Notes: generated by a model from the sequence alone, not told the origin. Shown: positions 45,947-58,764, counted from the first letter of the stretch. The stretch is 64,000 nucleotides of DNA from Myotis daubentonii (GCF_963259705.1 NC_081848.1:50181408-50245407); one strand, 5' to 3'. Numbers and translations: made by a program.

Positions 45947-47400
45947 CCTTATCTCCTTTTTTCTTGTCCCAACTTCCAGTCCCTTCTTTCTTTTATCTGA
46001 TACCTAACCACAGGGAGTGGCTAAAATGTACTAGAAGTACAACAGAAGGAAAAGGCTTATAGAAATAAACCCTTGCTTAGTTGAATTTCACTGAGGACAT
46101 ATTTTCGTGTTTCCTTTTTAGTCCCCACTGAATCTAGCACAGCTCTGGGCTCACACAGGAACTCAATTCATTCTAATTGAGACACTGACCAACCATCCTA
46201 GTTTGCTCAGAGGGTCCAGTTTGGCCCAGAAATCTGGCACGACAGGAGGGTTGGATACCTATCTCTTACAAACTTCTTACCCACTCAGCCTGGCGCTGCT
46301 GCCACATTCCACGCATTTCAGAAGCCTTACGTGGGGTTCTCTAAAAGCAGAGCCCGACATGGGGATTCTTGGGTGAGTGGTTTACTGAGGGCAGGCTCTG
46401 GAGTAATAATTCCTGTTAGCGAGTGGAGGGGAGCAGGTTAGGGCAGGGGAAGAAGCCGGGAAAGATCTGAGTCCAGCTGCATGTAGGCTCAGGCTGCTCC
46501 CACAGGAAGCTCTGCAGCATCAGGGGCACCTCAGGGTCATCCCGTTTGAGGCCAGGGGTGGAATTTTAGACACACACACCAACCAGGCACTAGTTCCGGG
46601 CCACACCTGGAAGAGGATTCTCCCAGGCATATCTAGGCGAAGAAGCTCTCCAAAGAGCGCCATTTCAAGGAGAAGGGTGCAGCTGAGCTGCTGGCCGCCA
46701 GCACTCACAGAAGCTGGAGGACAGGTGAACTCGCCGGTAAAGGGGATCTGGGTGGGCACCAATAGTGTCCATGACACCAACCAGGGCTCCGGCCGGCATC
46801 TGAGGTACCAAAAAGCGCCCTCAGCACCTGTTGCCAGTCCAGCTGCAGCTCCCTCCCACTTCCCTGCAGCATACTCAGGCCTTACAAGTGTGGTTCTACC
46901 TTGGTTTTCTGGTTTGCATTCTTAGAACTGACCTAAGACCCTTCTTGCCACAGTTTTTCCCAAAGACTGCACCTTATCCTTGATCTCCTGGCTGGGCTTG
47001 TGCTTCAAAACTGCGGAATCTGTGGCTCTCTGATCCCTGCCCCTGCCCAAGTACTAAAGTCTCTACAATCCCCGGCCACAGCTTCCTGCAGGTGCTCTGT
47101 CCACTGGATGGACCCGCTGGACAGAGACTTAAGAGGAAACGGAGCGCCATGTCTCAAGGCACTGTGGGCTCTGCCTTCAGGCATCAGGTCAACCTCCTGG
47201 GGCATGAGACACTCTAACCCTGGTCTGGCATAACTTGCTTCAGAGGTCCCAGCATGCCTTGCAGCTTGGCCTATGAAAATTTAGGTAGAGTCAGTATCAC
47301 AAAGCTTTTAAAAGCACAGTTTATAAAAGTATCCAAAACATATGCCTCATGGCCCTTGTGGCAGATGCTATGGTTGGCCTAATCATACCCTTGCAGCTTC
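45947..47400. other. intronic sequence, nothing recognised
   Basis: Possible old LTR wording near 46320-46400; otherwise no named repeat or exon. Confidence 0.4.
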
Positions 47401-47406
47401 CTTCTC

Positions 47407-47572
47407 CCCCCCCCCCACCCCAATCTTTAATTTTCTTTAAATTTATGAGAGAGAGAGAGAGACAGGGGTAGAGAGTTCTTGTTCCACTTATTTATGCACT
47501 CATCTTGGGTCAAATGAGGTCAAACCTGCAACCTTGTGCCTGGGGACGACACTCCAACTGAGCCTCCTTCTT
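47407..47572 (-). mobile_element. older Ves SINE, truncated
   Basis: A C-rich run (47407-47422) precedes TTTATGAGAGAGAGAGAGAGA, then GTTCTTGTTCCACTTATTTA and TGCACTCATCTTGGGT, GTCAAACCTGCAACCTTG and CCAACTGAGCC. This is the classical Ves body in reverse, without the full tRNA-like head. Confidence 0.75.
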
Positions 47573-47699
47573 TCAGAGTTCCTCTCTCCACCACCACGTC
47601 TTAGGGCCAGAACACTCGCTCGGGGCTTTATTCAAAGCCACAGAAAACTGCTCTGTCCCAGTATATGGAGGGCTGACAGACTAGAAATGATCTTTCCTT

Positions 47700-47748
47700 G
47701 AGAGCAGCCACGAACAACTAAAGGGAACCAACAACTAAAGGGAGCTGG
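47700..47748. repeat. 16-bp tandem duplication
   Basis: ACAACTAAAGGGAACC is followed at once by ACAACTAAAGGGAGC-type sequence: a small local tandem copy. Confidence 0.85.
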
Positions 47749-48790
47749 TATATAAATGCCCCAGTCCCCTCACCCCTCAGGGGTGATCATTCTAGGGCGT
47801 GTTTTACACCGTCTCCAGCTTCCCTGTAGAATTCAGTTCCACCTGCCCGCAGTGGTGCCTGACCCGAGAACATACTCTTATTGGCTGCTTCCTTTCCTTA
47901 GCTTAACTCCCCGACTTCATGGTATTGCTCAGATTTCCTAAATACACTACTTGCTGTTGAATCCATGTCTCAGGGGCTGCTCCCAGGGAACAGCCCCTCC
48001 GAGGCAAGGTGGAGGAGCCACACCGGACCTGCCATGCGGCTTCTGTAGGGAGCCGCTACAGGCTGAGCCCAGTGGTCAGATCCCCAGGGAGCTGTCTCCA
48101 CAGCAGCCTCTCCTGCAATGAGTGGCCCCCGGAGAAGGAGGAGGCAGTCTTGCCAAACATCCTTTAGGAGTGGCACCTGCCCCATTAGGATTCACAGGGA
48201 CTCTCCACTTTCTCTAGAGGCCACTTGACCCTGGGAGGTGATTTTAATCAGGGATTTGATCATCCCACCGACGATTCCTTGTTCACGCTCATTCTTCCCA
48301 GGCTCCCTCAGGCCCCTTAGCAACATTAGGCTGCAATTTCAGGTTTATGTAATTTGGTGCTGATGCACCTTGCTACTAGACCAGAACAGCTATAGCAGCT
48401 CGCTGAGAGGTCAGCTTCACACCGGAGCCTCTCCGTCCCAGGACGCGCCACTCTGGCGTGTGGCCGCACCAGGCTCAGCACTGGAACGGCGGGGCCCAGA
48501 AGGGTGAGTGCTTCAGAGGCCCGGGCCCGGGTCTTGGCAGCCCTGCTGTGTGGCCCCGGGCACTCTGCCACTCTTCCAGGGGATGCTCAAGCCAGGTCAG
48601 CTGGTCCTGATGTCCTTGAGCCAGGGCACCACCCCGCTCACAGTGCCCACCTGTCCAAGTGTCTACTGGAGCTCTCCCCTCAGATGTCCCACATTCAAAA
48701 TTTAACTCACTCTGATTTAACTCCCCAAACTGCTCCTCCCCTCTGCCGGGAGCCGGTCGGCACCCCTCCTCCTCCAATCCCGTCCTTCCC
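47749..48790. other. intronic sequence, nothing recognised
   Basis: Moderately GC-rich, with scattered CpG near 48430-48560 but too few for an island. No exon is supported. Confidence 0.45.
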
Positions 48791-49575
48791 ATCTTGGTGA
48801 GTGGCACATTCACCCCATCGCTCAAGCCAGAAACCTGAACTTCACCTTCGATTCCGTCCTTTTCTTCACCGCCTTCATCCAATTCACCAGCAAATCCAAA
48901 AGCTCAGTCCATCATCTGCTTCTCTCTCTCCAGCCAGCATATTCCGAACCACCCTCCTTTCTGGCCTGCAGTATTCCAAGAGCCTTCCTAATGACTTCCC
49001 TGCTTCCACTCCTACCCTTACCCAAACTGTTCACTACAGTGTAGCCAGAGATCTTCCAATAATGTCAATCAGATCATCTCTCACTCCCACTCAACAGTCA
49101 TTGGTGCCGCCCATCGCACCGAGAGTAATACTCTACAGGTCCTACATGACCAGACCCTGCTTAAATCTTCAACACTATCTCAAGCCATCCTTTGCCTTCC
49201 TTACCACCCTCCAGCTACAGCTGCCTTCATGTGACTGAAAACATGTTAGGCTCCATCCCACCTCAGGGTCCTGGCATGTGCTGTTCCCTCTGCCTGAAAC
49301 ACCTTTCCATGGCTCTTCATGTGGTTGACTCCCTTTCATCCTTCAGAGTTCAACTCACAGAGACCATCTCTAGTCATCTAACCTGAAGCACGTTCCCCTC
49401 CACATTTCATTTACTTCATGTCATCATATTTATATGTTTTACAGCATTTGTCACAGTCTGTCATCATTTGATTGTGACCTGTCTATCTAGCATATCAGGC
49501 TGTGAGCCCCTAAGGGTAGGGACCATGCCAATGTCACATCCCTGGGCATAGCACAGGGGCTGGCACTTGGGAGGC
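48791..49575 (+). mobile_element. L2 LINE 3' part, about 780 bp
   Basis: In L2 order: CTCACTCCCACTCAACAGTC, CTACAGGTCCTACATGACCAG, CATGTGCTGTTCCCTCTGCC, TCCTTCAGAGTTCAACTCAC, TTTACAGCATTTGTCACAGTC and GTGAGCCCCTAAGGGTAGGG, ending CATAGCACAGGGGCTGGCAC. The open frame at 48801-49238 is a chance frame within it. Confidence 0.8.
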
Positions 49576-49589
49576 GACTATCTTGGTAT

Positions 49590-50035
49590 TATGTTACTGT
49601 GACAAAACACCACACATGTAGCAGCTTAAAACAACACAAGCTGATTATCTCACAGTTTCTATAGGACCCTCTGCTCAGGGTGTCACTGGGTTGAAATTGT
49701 GTTGGCCAGTGCTTCAGTGCTCATCTGGGCCTCAGGGTCCTCTTCTAGCCTTACTGGTTGTGGGCATAAGTCCTTCCCTTGCAGTCACTGTAGGACTGAA
49801 ATCCGTGTTTCCCTGCTAGCTGTCAGCGGGGCCTTCTCAGCAACGAGAGACCACCTGCAGGTCCCTGCCCCGCGACCCCTCAGGCAGTGCACAGTGTGGG
49901 CGCTGCTTCTGCCAGGCCACCAGAGTGCAGCTCTGTGCCTCCCCTTTCTGTAACCAGCCAGAGGAACCTGCTTATAAAGAACTCACGTCACGAGGTCAGG
50001 CCCCCCCAAACTGACTGGACCTTAATTCCATCTAC
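49590..50035 (-). mobile_element. MaLR-like LTR
   Basis: GTTACTGTGACAAAACACCA, TAGCAGCTTAAAACAACACA, ATTATCTCACAGTTTCTATA and CATCTGGGCCTCAGGGTCCTC match the reverse complement of a mammalian LTR of this class, ending near CATCTACAGAG. Subfamily not assigned. Confidence 0.65.
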
Positions 50036-51364
50036 AGAGCCCCTTCGCAGCAGTGCCCAGATTAGTGACTGACTGAATAACTGCAAGAGGCGGGTATACA
50101 CCGGGGGCCAGGATCTGCCAACACAGTGATCAATAAATATTTGCTGAATGAAAAATATAGATCTCCTTCTGGCCACCTATTTGTATAAGCAGTTCATCCA
50201 AACCCACGTGGGTCCATTTCTAGGTACAAGGCAGGCAGGGGAAAAAAAAGCCTCATAGGCAATAACAGAAAGACGAAGAGGGACACACTGGACTTAGAAT
50301 TGAGAAATGGGGACTCAAGCCCCAGCGCTGCCACCATCTTGTCGTGAGAACTTTGGTGACTCACTACCTGCTCTGATCCTCCATTCCTTCATCTCTCAAA
50401 TGAGCATAAAACACCTATGTCAGGGAATGAAATAAGATTAAATCCTTCTATCCACCTACCCATTCATCTGTCTCCCCATGTTTCTCCCTCTCCCTCCCCT
50501 TATCCTCTCCCCTGCCCCTGCCCTCTCTTCCCTTCCCGCCCCCTCTAATGGATGCACCTGGAATAATGAGAGAGCCTGATAACTGGGACCTGCTTTTCCG
50601 GCCAAGCAGAATTTGGGAATTCAGTAGACAGTGGGCATTCACCCAACGATGGATTGATATGTCACAGGAATGCGGAGTACATAGGTCCAGAGGGCAGCAG
50701 CTGGCCCGCTAAGATTCTAGGAACTCACTTCAGAAAGACTGAACAACAACCTTCAATGTTCTTTTCAGAAAAAACACAATCACTTCAGCCAATATCTTAG
50801 CCTCATGACCGAGCAGCCCTGGTCAGAAGCACGCGGCACACACCTTTGTTTTCTTCAATTCTCTGCATTTGTTCTCATGTTTAAGACAAATGAAATTTGA
50901 CAGCACAGATAAGCTTGCAGACACACTCAGTCCACGGGACTTAGCCGGAAACCTCTTTCAACTCAGGTAAAAATATTCCTTTCTTCAGTGCCTGAGCACC
51001 TTAGGGAAGATATAGGGCGTCAATGTGGCCGCTGCACAGCCTGGCATGAAAACCTGCCACGTGGCTGAATTTTCTGTTGCATCAGTAAGTGCTGACCGGT
51101 GACAAGTTAATTCCTCCCCACCGTCTGGGCAGAGCACCCGCTGTCCACCCCCTGAGCTCATCAGCAGGATCCTTTGATCAATTCCCCTCCCAGACCCGGT
51201 TGGGACGCTCTGCCAAGGCACGCTTGAAGCCTCGCCTTCACCATAACCCTGCCGCAGACACTCGTTTTAATTTCCATTTGGCTCAGAACCCATGTAAATG
51301 CTGAGCTCTGATCCAATTTCTAATTCATTTCTGTCACCCCATTGAATTCACCAGGTGAGGAAGG
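50036..51364. other. intronic sequence with an MIR-like piece
   Basis: 50280-50445 resembles forward MIR (GGGGACTCAAGCCCCAGCGCT, CTTTGGTGACTCACTACCTG, TCATCTCTCAAATGAGCATAA). 50450-50545 is a pyrimidine-rich tract. Nothing else is recognised. Confidence 0.5.
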
Positions 51365-51589
51365 GTTTAAAGCAGCAGTTCTCAACCTGTGGGTCGCGAC
51401 CCCTTTGGTGGTCGACCCCTTTCACAGGGGTCGCCTAAGACCATCCTGCATATCAGATATTTACATGACGATTCATAACAGCAGCAACATTACAGTTATG
51501 AAGTAGCAACGAGAATAATTTTATGGGTGGGTCACAACACGAGGAACTGTATTTAAAGGGCCAGAAGGTTGAGAACCACTGGTTTAAAG
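51365..51589 (+). mobile_element. SPIN/URR1-like hAT miniature transposon, copy 3
   Basis: The element occupies 51373-51581 (209 bp). It begins CAGCAGTTCTCAACCTGTGG and ends GAAGGTTGAGAACCACTG, in the opposite orientation to the other two copies. Perfect 8-bp duplications GTTTAAAG lie at 51365-51372 and 51582-51589. Confidence 0.94.
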
Positions 51590-53429
51590 GCTTGGGTTTG
51601 TAGGGTTCTAATTCATACTCCTTTCCCCAGAGGAGAAGCATTTTCCTGGGTCTCCTTCGGCGTTGAAATGCTGTGGTTATTCACTCCCAGATGGCAGCCA
51701 CCCCTGCACCAACCACGAGGACCACAAGCTAATCCACGACCATCCGCTAGGGTTGCAGTGTAAGAAGAGGCGGGGATGCAGAGAGGAAGAACCAGATGAG
51801 CCCTGGTGAGCAGTGGCACATCCAAATCACAGCCACCCACAGCGATTTGGTTCACATGGAGGCCTGAGCTCTTGCCCCCTCCCCTGCCTCCTGTCCTGCC
51901 TCTTGCCCTGAAAGAAACCTAGTGAGATGAGCTCAATGGGACTGACACACTACTGGGAGTCTCCCACAATCTGTCTCCTCTCAGCCCGGTCAGCTTTCCT
52001 GGTGCTGGTCACTCCCCTCTCCCACGCCTAGCCTGGCACAAGGTGCCCGATGCAAGCGGCTTCTAAGGTCTCAAGATGCAGGGATGTGACTAAGAATGGC
52101 ATCAGAGTCCACAACGTTCCTGCTCACTGATCCGATATTGTTGTGGTTTCTTTCTGTTTAAGAGCCTCTCTCCCTAAAATTCTACTTACATCTTAAGCTC
52201 ATGAGATAGCAGCTTCTAACAACCACTAGACATGAGGCAGCTCATTTCGACATCTGTGTCCAATGAGGGCTGCAGAGTCTGCCCACTGGCCTGCTGCCAT
52301 CCCCGACGGAAGCTCCTCACAGGCAGGTACCACATTGGGTTCACCACTGCCTCCCGGCACAGAGCTCAGAACAGGTACTGGGTTTGCTGACTGAATGCGC
52401 GTGAATGACGGTAAGAGCAGAAGAGGTGTAAGTCCCCGTGGGCCTAGCAGACAGGCGAGGCAGTCCCTGAAAAAAATAAGAAGTTTTCCCCCAATTGAGG
52501 GCCCCTGAGAGCAGATTAGGACCTTGGTAAAATAGAAAACGAAACCCCGCCCTCCCTGCACCCCACCTCCACAGCGAGTGCAGGTTTCTGTTGACATGGC
52601 ACATAGGTGGGTCCACACCTGTGGCTGGAGCTTCCCCACCCCAATGCTTTTCCCAGCACAGCCTCCCACCCTGACATCAAACCAGGAGCACGCTGGTCTC
52701 CAAAGAGCTCGGAAAGCTCATTTGCAGGACAGATCTGGGCAGCTGTGGAGATGACTGCAGGCTCCAGCCCTCGTCCACGCACCTCCTTTTGCTGAGCACC
52801 TGGTCCCTGGAGCTGCCGGGGGACACCTGCTTCCCTGCCTGGTTTGGGGCAGCCGTTCAGAAACCAACCCCCCCAGAAGGCATCCCATCCTCCAAATAGC
52901 TGATACCCACAGGAAGTATTGGATGTGGCGGGTTTCAGGCCGTTTTCCATGACTGGGAAAGCAGAGGAAGGGTCTCGGCTCACCAGCAGTGCCTGCATTC
53001 AGCTCCACTTACACTGTCAGCGCTGGTTTGTCTTTTCAAGCTGCCGAGCAAGATAGGCCGGGAGCCAAGAGGGCACAAGGAGACCTCTCCTGCCAGCTGC
53101 GCTGCTGGCTCAGTCCTGGCCTCTTCCAGGGACGGCCTGACTCCCAGCTGCTGGCTGCAGGCCCCTCACCTGAGGGCAAGGGGCACCTCTCCTGATGCCC
53201 TCCCACACTCCGCTCAGAGCTCCGGCTCCGGGAATCTCCCCTTCGCCAGATGGTCACACAGCCGACCAGAGGAAGAGGCCTTTTGTACTTGGTTCCTGCC
53301 AGCTTCGCTAATCAAACACTGGTCACCCTGACGGGTCTGTAAAGCAAAATGATCCAACCCCGTGGCTGCAGGCTGCTTACAGGGGGCTCCTGAGCTACAT
53401 ATATATATTAAAAAGGCAGTCCCAAAGCT
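51590..53429. other. intronic sequence, nothing recognised
   Basis: Long chance frames on both strands (for example minus 52516-52998) have no family match. L2-like wording near 52140-52400 is too weak to claim. Confidence 0.4.
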
Positions 53430-53673
53430 CTCTAGGGCAGTGATGGCGAACCTATGACACACGTGTCACAGGTGACATGCGAACTCATTTTTTGGTTGAT
53501 TTTTCTTTGTTAAATGGCATTTAAATATATAAATATCAAAAATATAAGTCTTTGTTTTACTATGGTTGCAAAGATCAAAAAATTTCTATATGTGACACGG
53601 CACCAGAGTTAAGTTAGGGTTTTTCAAAATGCTGGCACGCCGAGCTCAAAAGGTTCGCATCACTGCTCTAGGG
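53430..53673 (+). mobile_element. hAT miniature transposon (second family), copy 2
   Basis: The element occupies 53438-53665 (228 bp), with ends CAGTGATGGCGAACCTATG and AGGTTCGCATCACTG. The perfect 8-bp duplication CTCTAGGG lies at 53430-53437 and 53666-53673. It includes ACACGTGTCACAGGTGACAT, missing from the 21754 copy, and the same AT-rich body. Confidence 0.94.
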
Positions 53674-55518
53674 GCTATTCTTGGTTACAGGGAAGTAGGT
53701 TGGGAAATTCCTGATTTTCTAAGTCAGTTTCCTTTTTGGTAAAGGAACCCAAAAGGAGTGAAGAACTGCCCTCACTATTGCCAGCCTCAGGCAGGCTTGG
53801 CTGTGCACACTGCTGGGGCCTCAGCGGTGGCTGGTGAGGACAGAGGAGGCTGGTAACAGCGGGGCTGGCACTGGAAAGACTGAGCTCCGCGGGTGGTCCA
53901 CAGAGAGGCAGCATCCCCAGGGGCGGGGCACTTCCAGGCACCACTAAGAGCTTTCATTTCAGGGGGAGGAGTCTATCAGTGGGAGGTCCTAGCCCTCAGG
54001 ATGCAGGAAAGCAAGTGGGTCAAACCAGGGAGCAGAGTCCCGCCTCTTAAGGAAGGGGGTTGGCCAGGGCTGTGTGGAGAGCCAGGGCCCAGCTCAGGGG
54101 ATGAGGGTCTCTGAGCAAGGCTCCATCCCAGCAGGGAACTGAGGGTTGGTGGGGAACAGACGCAGAAGCCCAAGTGTAGGACCAACTCAGAGAAGGGTGA
54201 GGAAAGTGGGGTTTGGAAGACCGCAGGTGCAGGACACACCGCAGGCTGCAGCAGCTCTGTCAGGCCAGGTGCCCACTGGCAAAGGGAGGCTGCTGCTCTT
54301 CTCTGCAGAGGCCAGGGCTGCTGGGCGACCCTGGCACCTCGATATGCATCCTAGAAAGGCATCCCCTCTGGGACCCTCAATTAGAAAAATGCACATCGGA
54401 GACAGACTCGTTGCAGTATGAATGGTTTAGCAAATGGAGAGCATGGGCTATTTTCTCCGTCCCATCCCTCTCCCCCTGCCCCGCCCCCTCCCCCCCCCCC
54501 CCCCCACACACACGTGCTCCTTGTCTGGGTGCCCTGGTGAAGGGCACAACCTGCAGAACCCTATGAGGTTTGCTCAGAAGCTGATACAATTGAATCTGCC
54601 AGAGATATTTATCTGATTCCCTTAGTCACAGGCTGGGCCCAGCCCTAGGGTCAGGGCTTGAGTCGGCAGGGAGGGCTAGGCATCTGCCACCAGAAGCAAG
54701 CAGGAGCTCAAGAGCCACACAGACCATTTCCTCAGGAGAGTGCTGGACAACACCGAGGACATCAATATGTGCCTGTGGCCAAGAAATCCCCCCAGGCTGG
54801 TGATGGATGATGAATTGGGCAGGTAGAGGCAGCCCTGGGCAGAAGGAGCGAAGGTGAGAGTGGCCAGGACTCCTGCAGAGTTCAGTCCTGGCTGCCTCCT
54901 CTCCAGGTTGCTGGGTGCCCACTCCCAGTCTTGTGGGTGGGCCACTCTAGTCACACAGGTCAAAGGAATAGAGGTGGGTGGTGACAAAAAGCCTTCAGCT
55001 GAGAGAGCTGACAGCCCATGTGCCTGGCTGTATAAATACCTCCAAGCTGCCTGAGGCTTGGCTGTAATTAGATTAGCTATATGGGCTTCTTTAAGCTCCA
55101 TAAAGCACAATACTGTCTGACCATTTTTTTCCTCTGCGTTTTTTATTTTTGCAATTATTCCAGCTGCATGCAAAGCTGTTGGTATTTTTACAGCCCGGAA
55201 TGCGTATCTCTCGTGTAGGACAGCATCTTTGAAACATTAAACAATGATTAGGCAGGCTCTGGGCCAAGGGAGGATGGGGGCTTTGCGGAGGCTTGGGGGA
55301 GGGGGCCCAGCAGCTGGCGGCAATCTGGGAGCTCTGATTCTATTTCGTCACTACACTGTGATTTTCATACCAACAATTAAAACTAACAATGATTCACAGT
55401 TGTGCAATTACTTGTCATTCATAGGGATGGTGAGGGTGGCTCCAGGTAGCGGTGGGAGAGGCTGAGCTGCTGTCAGTGGGGACTTGCATGCACACCATCA
55501 CTCACACTGCACACACAG
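53674..55518. other. intronic sequence, possible conserved segment
   Basis: A poly-C run lies at 54491-54506. 55050-55420 is AT-rich with GTAATTAGATTAGC, GCAATTATTCCAGC and ACAATTAAAACTAACAATG wording, and may be a conserved noncoding element (inference). No exon is supported. Confidence 0.5.
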
Positions 55519-55893
55519 CCCAGTGCTAAGGAATGGATGTGTGTGCCCCCAAATTCGTAGGGTGTTTGGATGTGGGGCCTTTGGGAGGTAATTAGGGTTA
55601 ATCAAGGTCATGCGGATAGAACCCCCATGATGGGATTAGTGCCCTTATCCACAGAGAAAGAGACACTAGAGATCGCTCTCTCCACACCCACACACTGAGG
55701 GAAGGCCATGTGAGGACACACAGAGAAGGCAGCTGTCTGCAAGCCAGGAGGCAGGCTCTCCGCAGACACTGAATCTGTTGGCACCTCGATCTTGGACTTC
55801 CCAGCCTCCGGAACCTGAGAAGTAAACGTCTGTTGCTTCAGCCATCCAGTCTATGGTATTTTGTTATAGCAGCCCAAATAGACTAAGACACAC
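55519..55893 (+). mobile_element. MLT1-type MaLR LTR
   Basis: GTGTGCCCCCAAATTCGTAG, GGGGCCTTTGGGAGGTAATTA, GATGGGATTAGTGCCCTTAT, CATGTGAGGACACACAGAGAA, TCTTGGACTTCCCAGCCTCC and CAGTCTATGGTATTTTGTTA follow the MLT1A-like LTR closely to its GACTAAGACACA end. Solitary; no viral genes. Confidence 0.92.
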
Positions 55894-56040
55894 TGTTTAC
55901 ACATGCTCACACTGCCTACATGCACACTCACAGGTTCATTCATATTCACTCTCACAGCCTTGTTCAGATGCACACATGCAAACACATGTACACATATGTG
56001 TGTGCACACGTACACATATGGGTACACACACAGGCATATC
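55894..56040. repeat. imperfect CA/TG-rich tract
   Basis: Degenerate CACACATG and ACACATATGTGTG units right after the LTR; the source of His/Thr-rich chance frames. Confidence 0.8.
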
Positions 56041-56374
56041 AACTTCTCTCTATTTCAAAGGAAACAGGAAGCTGCCCCCTCTCACAAGGTGACCTAGAGC
56101 ATGGCTGCCAACTCTTCGATTTCCTCTCTACCCCAACACGAGCCAAGAAGCTCGCTGGGAAATGTCTTTCCTTATTCGACCCGACAAAGCTCCAGCTGAG
56201 GAAACAGCACACCCTTCTCTTAAGTTTCTTCTTTGCTTTCTTCCTCACTGGCCCTGCTGCCCAACAGCTCTCTCTCCAGAGTGGATGGAGGAAAGAGAAT
56301 GAGGACGACATTCAAGTAAGTCTTTTGGCGTCAGGGAGCCATGGTGCACCTGAGGCAACCTTGTTTAATAGTCC

Positions 56375-56575
56375 AGGGTGTAGGCTCCCAAGCCAGACAA
56401 TCTAGGTTCAAATCCCACTTCTGTGTGACTTTGGACACGTTCCTAACTGCTCTGTGCCTGCTTCCTTGTTATAAAAATGACGCTGATCATCGTTCTTACC
56501 ATTGTCACAGAGCACCAGTTAATTTCTATAAAGTACTTAGAATAGTCTCTGGCACATACTAAGCGCTCACTGCGT
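56375..56575 (+). mobile_element. MIR SINE
   Basis: CAAGCCAGACAATCTAGGTTC, AAATCCCACTTCTGTGTGAC, TTGTTATAAAAATGACGCTG and CTGGCACATACTAAGCGCTC span the MIR consensus. Confidence 0.88.
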
Positions 56576-58760
56576 GGGACTCTGACTTGGAGCACTGGGA
56601 GTCACGCTGGTCCGAGGCCCAGGTCTGGAGAAGTGGGGGTCAAACTACAACCCTGGGCAGAGACCCCCTACCAGGCAGTGGTTTAGCCAAGGGCCTGGAA
56701 GCCAGCCTGGGGACCCCTCTGGCCATGCCTGCTGCCCTGCCCTGAAGTAGATCAGGCCCTGTACCTAAGAGGGTATGGGGACAGCTAACCCACGCTGGGA
56801 CTCCAGGACACAGGCCCACCTTGTTAATGTGTGTGTGGATCACATTGGCTCTGATTTGCCCTAACCAAGAAGCAATGGTGTGGCTGGCTATCGGGGACGT
56901 CCACCAAGGACTGAGCTTATGTCCACACATCCCCCAGGCTTCCGGAAGTGTGGTGAATAGCAGAAATGGGTTCCAGGGCCAGAGGACCTGAGTTTGAGTT
57001 CCTATACCATCACATCCTGCTATTTATGTGACCCTGAGCCCTGGTCACTTTTTAAATTTTTTAAACAATTTTTATTGTTTTTAGCTCTCTGAGACTTAGC
57101 TTCTTCATCTGTGATATACAGATGATAATCATGTCTACTTCCCTGTTCTCTTGTCAACAAAATTTGTTTAGTGACTACTCTGTGCTGGGCACTGGGCTAG
57201 TTGAAGGGACACTGAGATGCCCAGCACTGTACCCCTCTCACACTGGTCAGCTTGGCTAGTCTGTATTAAATAGCTCTCTGTAATTTAGTGAGTCAATAAA
57301 CAGCTCGAACACCGTGTGGGAGAAGGTAGGGCATGTGTGTGCACTCCCTGATCCAGCCGGTTGGGGCGTAGTGTGGAGAGATGGAAGGCTTCCTGGAAGC
57401 AGTGGCACCTGAGAGGAGCCTGAGGTTGGAGCTGGGCAAAGGGAGTAGGAGTGTGTGTGTATGTGTGGGGGGGGGGGGGGGAGGAGGCAGCCATTCCTAG
57501 GAAAGGATATCGATAGGCCAGGAGAGACACCACTCAACCCCAGCCTTAGGTGTGTGAGGGGTGGAAACTGGCCATTCCCTTGTTGCAAAGCAGCAGAAGA
57601 GTTCAAACATTAAGCTGGTTTAGGTTGGGCAAGTCACTGCCAACCAGGAGCAGATCAAAATCTCCAGGAGATGGGATTCTGAAAAGAGTATTTGATATTG
57701 CCATTGTTTTGATGTACTTTTAGTTACAAAATTCAGATTCGGCTTTTGACAGGCCCTCAAAGTAGTATGAGAGAACTGTGTATGATTTTTAAGTTTATCA
57801 AATAAGGACAGGAGTTTAAAGAGGAAACAGAGAAACTGAGTACAAAGAAACTGAGTACAAAGAAAAAAATTTTTTGAAGCGGGAGTGGCCAGATTCGGGG
57901 AAGTGGTGACTCCGGGCAGCTGATGAAGGAGCCTGCCAGGACTCATTTCACTGAGCACCTGCTCTGAGCGATGTACTGTGTCACATGACACCTGTGTCAC
58001 ATGAGTGAGTTCACAAGGGAAGGGGGGGCGGTGGCTCAGCCATGTGCCAATGTACTTGGCAAAAATTATATGGCCAGCAAAGACCTGTTGAGGAATTGAA
58101 CACATGGATGAATGAATGAACAAGCAAATGAGTGCCCAGATGCACAGGCAGAGACGACTCTATGAGCTGAAAATCCTGGTGCTTCCTCCCTCTGGAGGTC
58201 TGTAAAGGTTGAATCACTCAGCCCCAGCTGAAGTCGTTGGCCCATTGGGAGTCACTGCAAACACAGTAATTAAAACCAGGAGGCTCGCACGGGCTCCCCC
58301 ATGTCCTTGAGATAACAAGGAAGAGGAGCCAGGGAGGGGAAGCACTGCCGCGGGGTTGCAGGGAGGACACGGCAAGGCCCCCACTGCGGCGACTGCCTGC
58401 AGAGGTTGGGCGAGATCGAAGGCGGAGGCCCAGGGTTGGCCGCTGGACTCCGTGCATAGGTCCTCCCTGGTTGGGGTAACAGCAAGAGAAGCTTCCCCTC
58501 CTGCTCTGCATTCCACCTGCCATTCACGCCTTCTCCCTGGGATGGGCAGGAGGTGCCAGGACCCCACTGCAGGAAGAAACACGCCACCCACAGTGCCCGC
58601 TGCTTGAGGCTAGCCCTGGGGGAACTTGAGTGCCTGCTGTCCAGGCTCAGCTGCAGTACGGATGGAGGACAGCAATGAGACCGTCCCACTGCATCGGAAA
58701 GCTCTGAGAAGCTTATTAAAATGCAGATGCCTAGCAATTGCCCCAGACCTACAGAATCAA
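56576..58760. other. intronic sequence, mostly unrecognised
   Basis: 57452-57482 has a GTGTGT run ending in poly-G. 57830-57862 has a tandem copy of GAAACTGAGTACAAA. MIR-like wording lies at 57075-57130. No exon is supported. Confidence 0.45.
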
Positions 58761-58764
58761 GACT

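Noticed and set aside
48801..49238. 145-codon plus-strand frame
   Set aside because: Lies in L2 3' sequence; chance frame.
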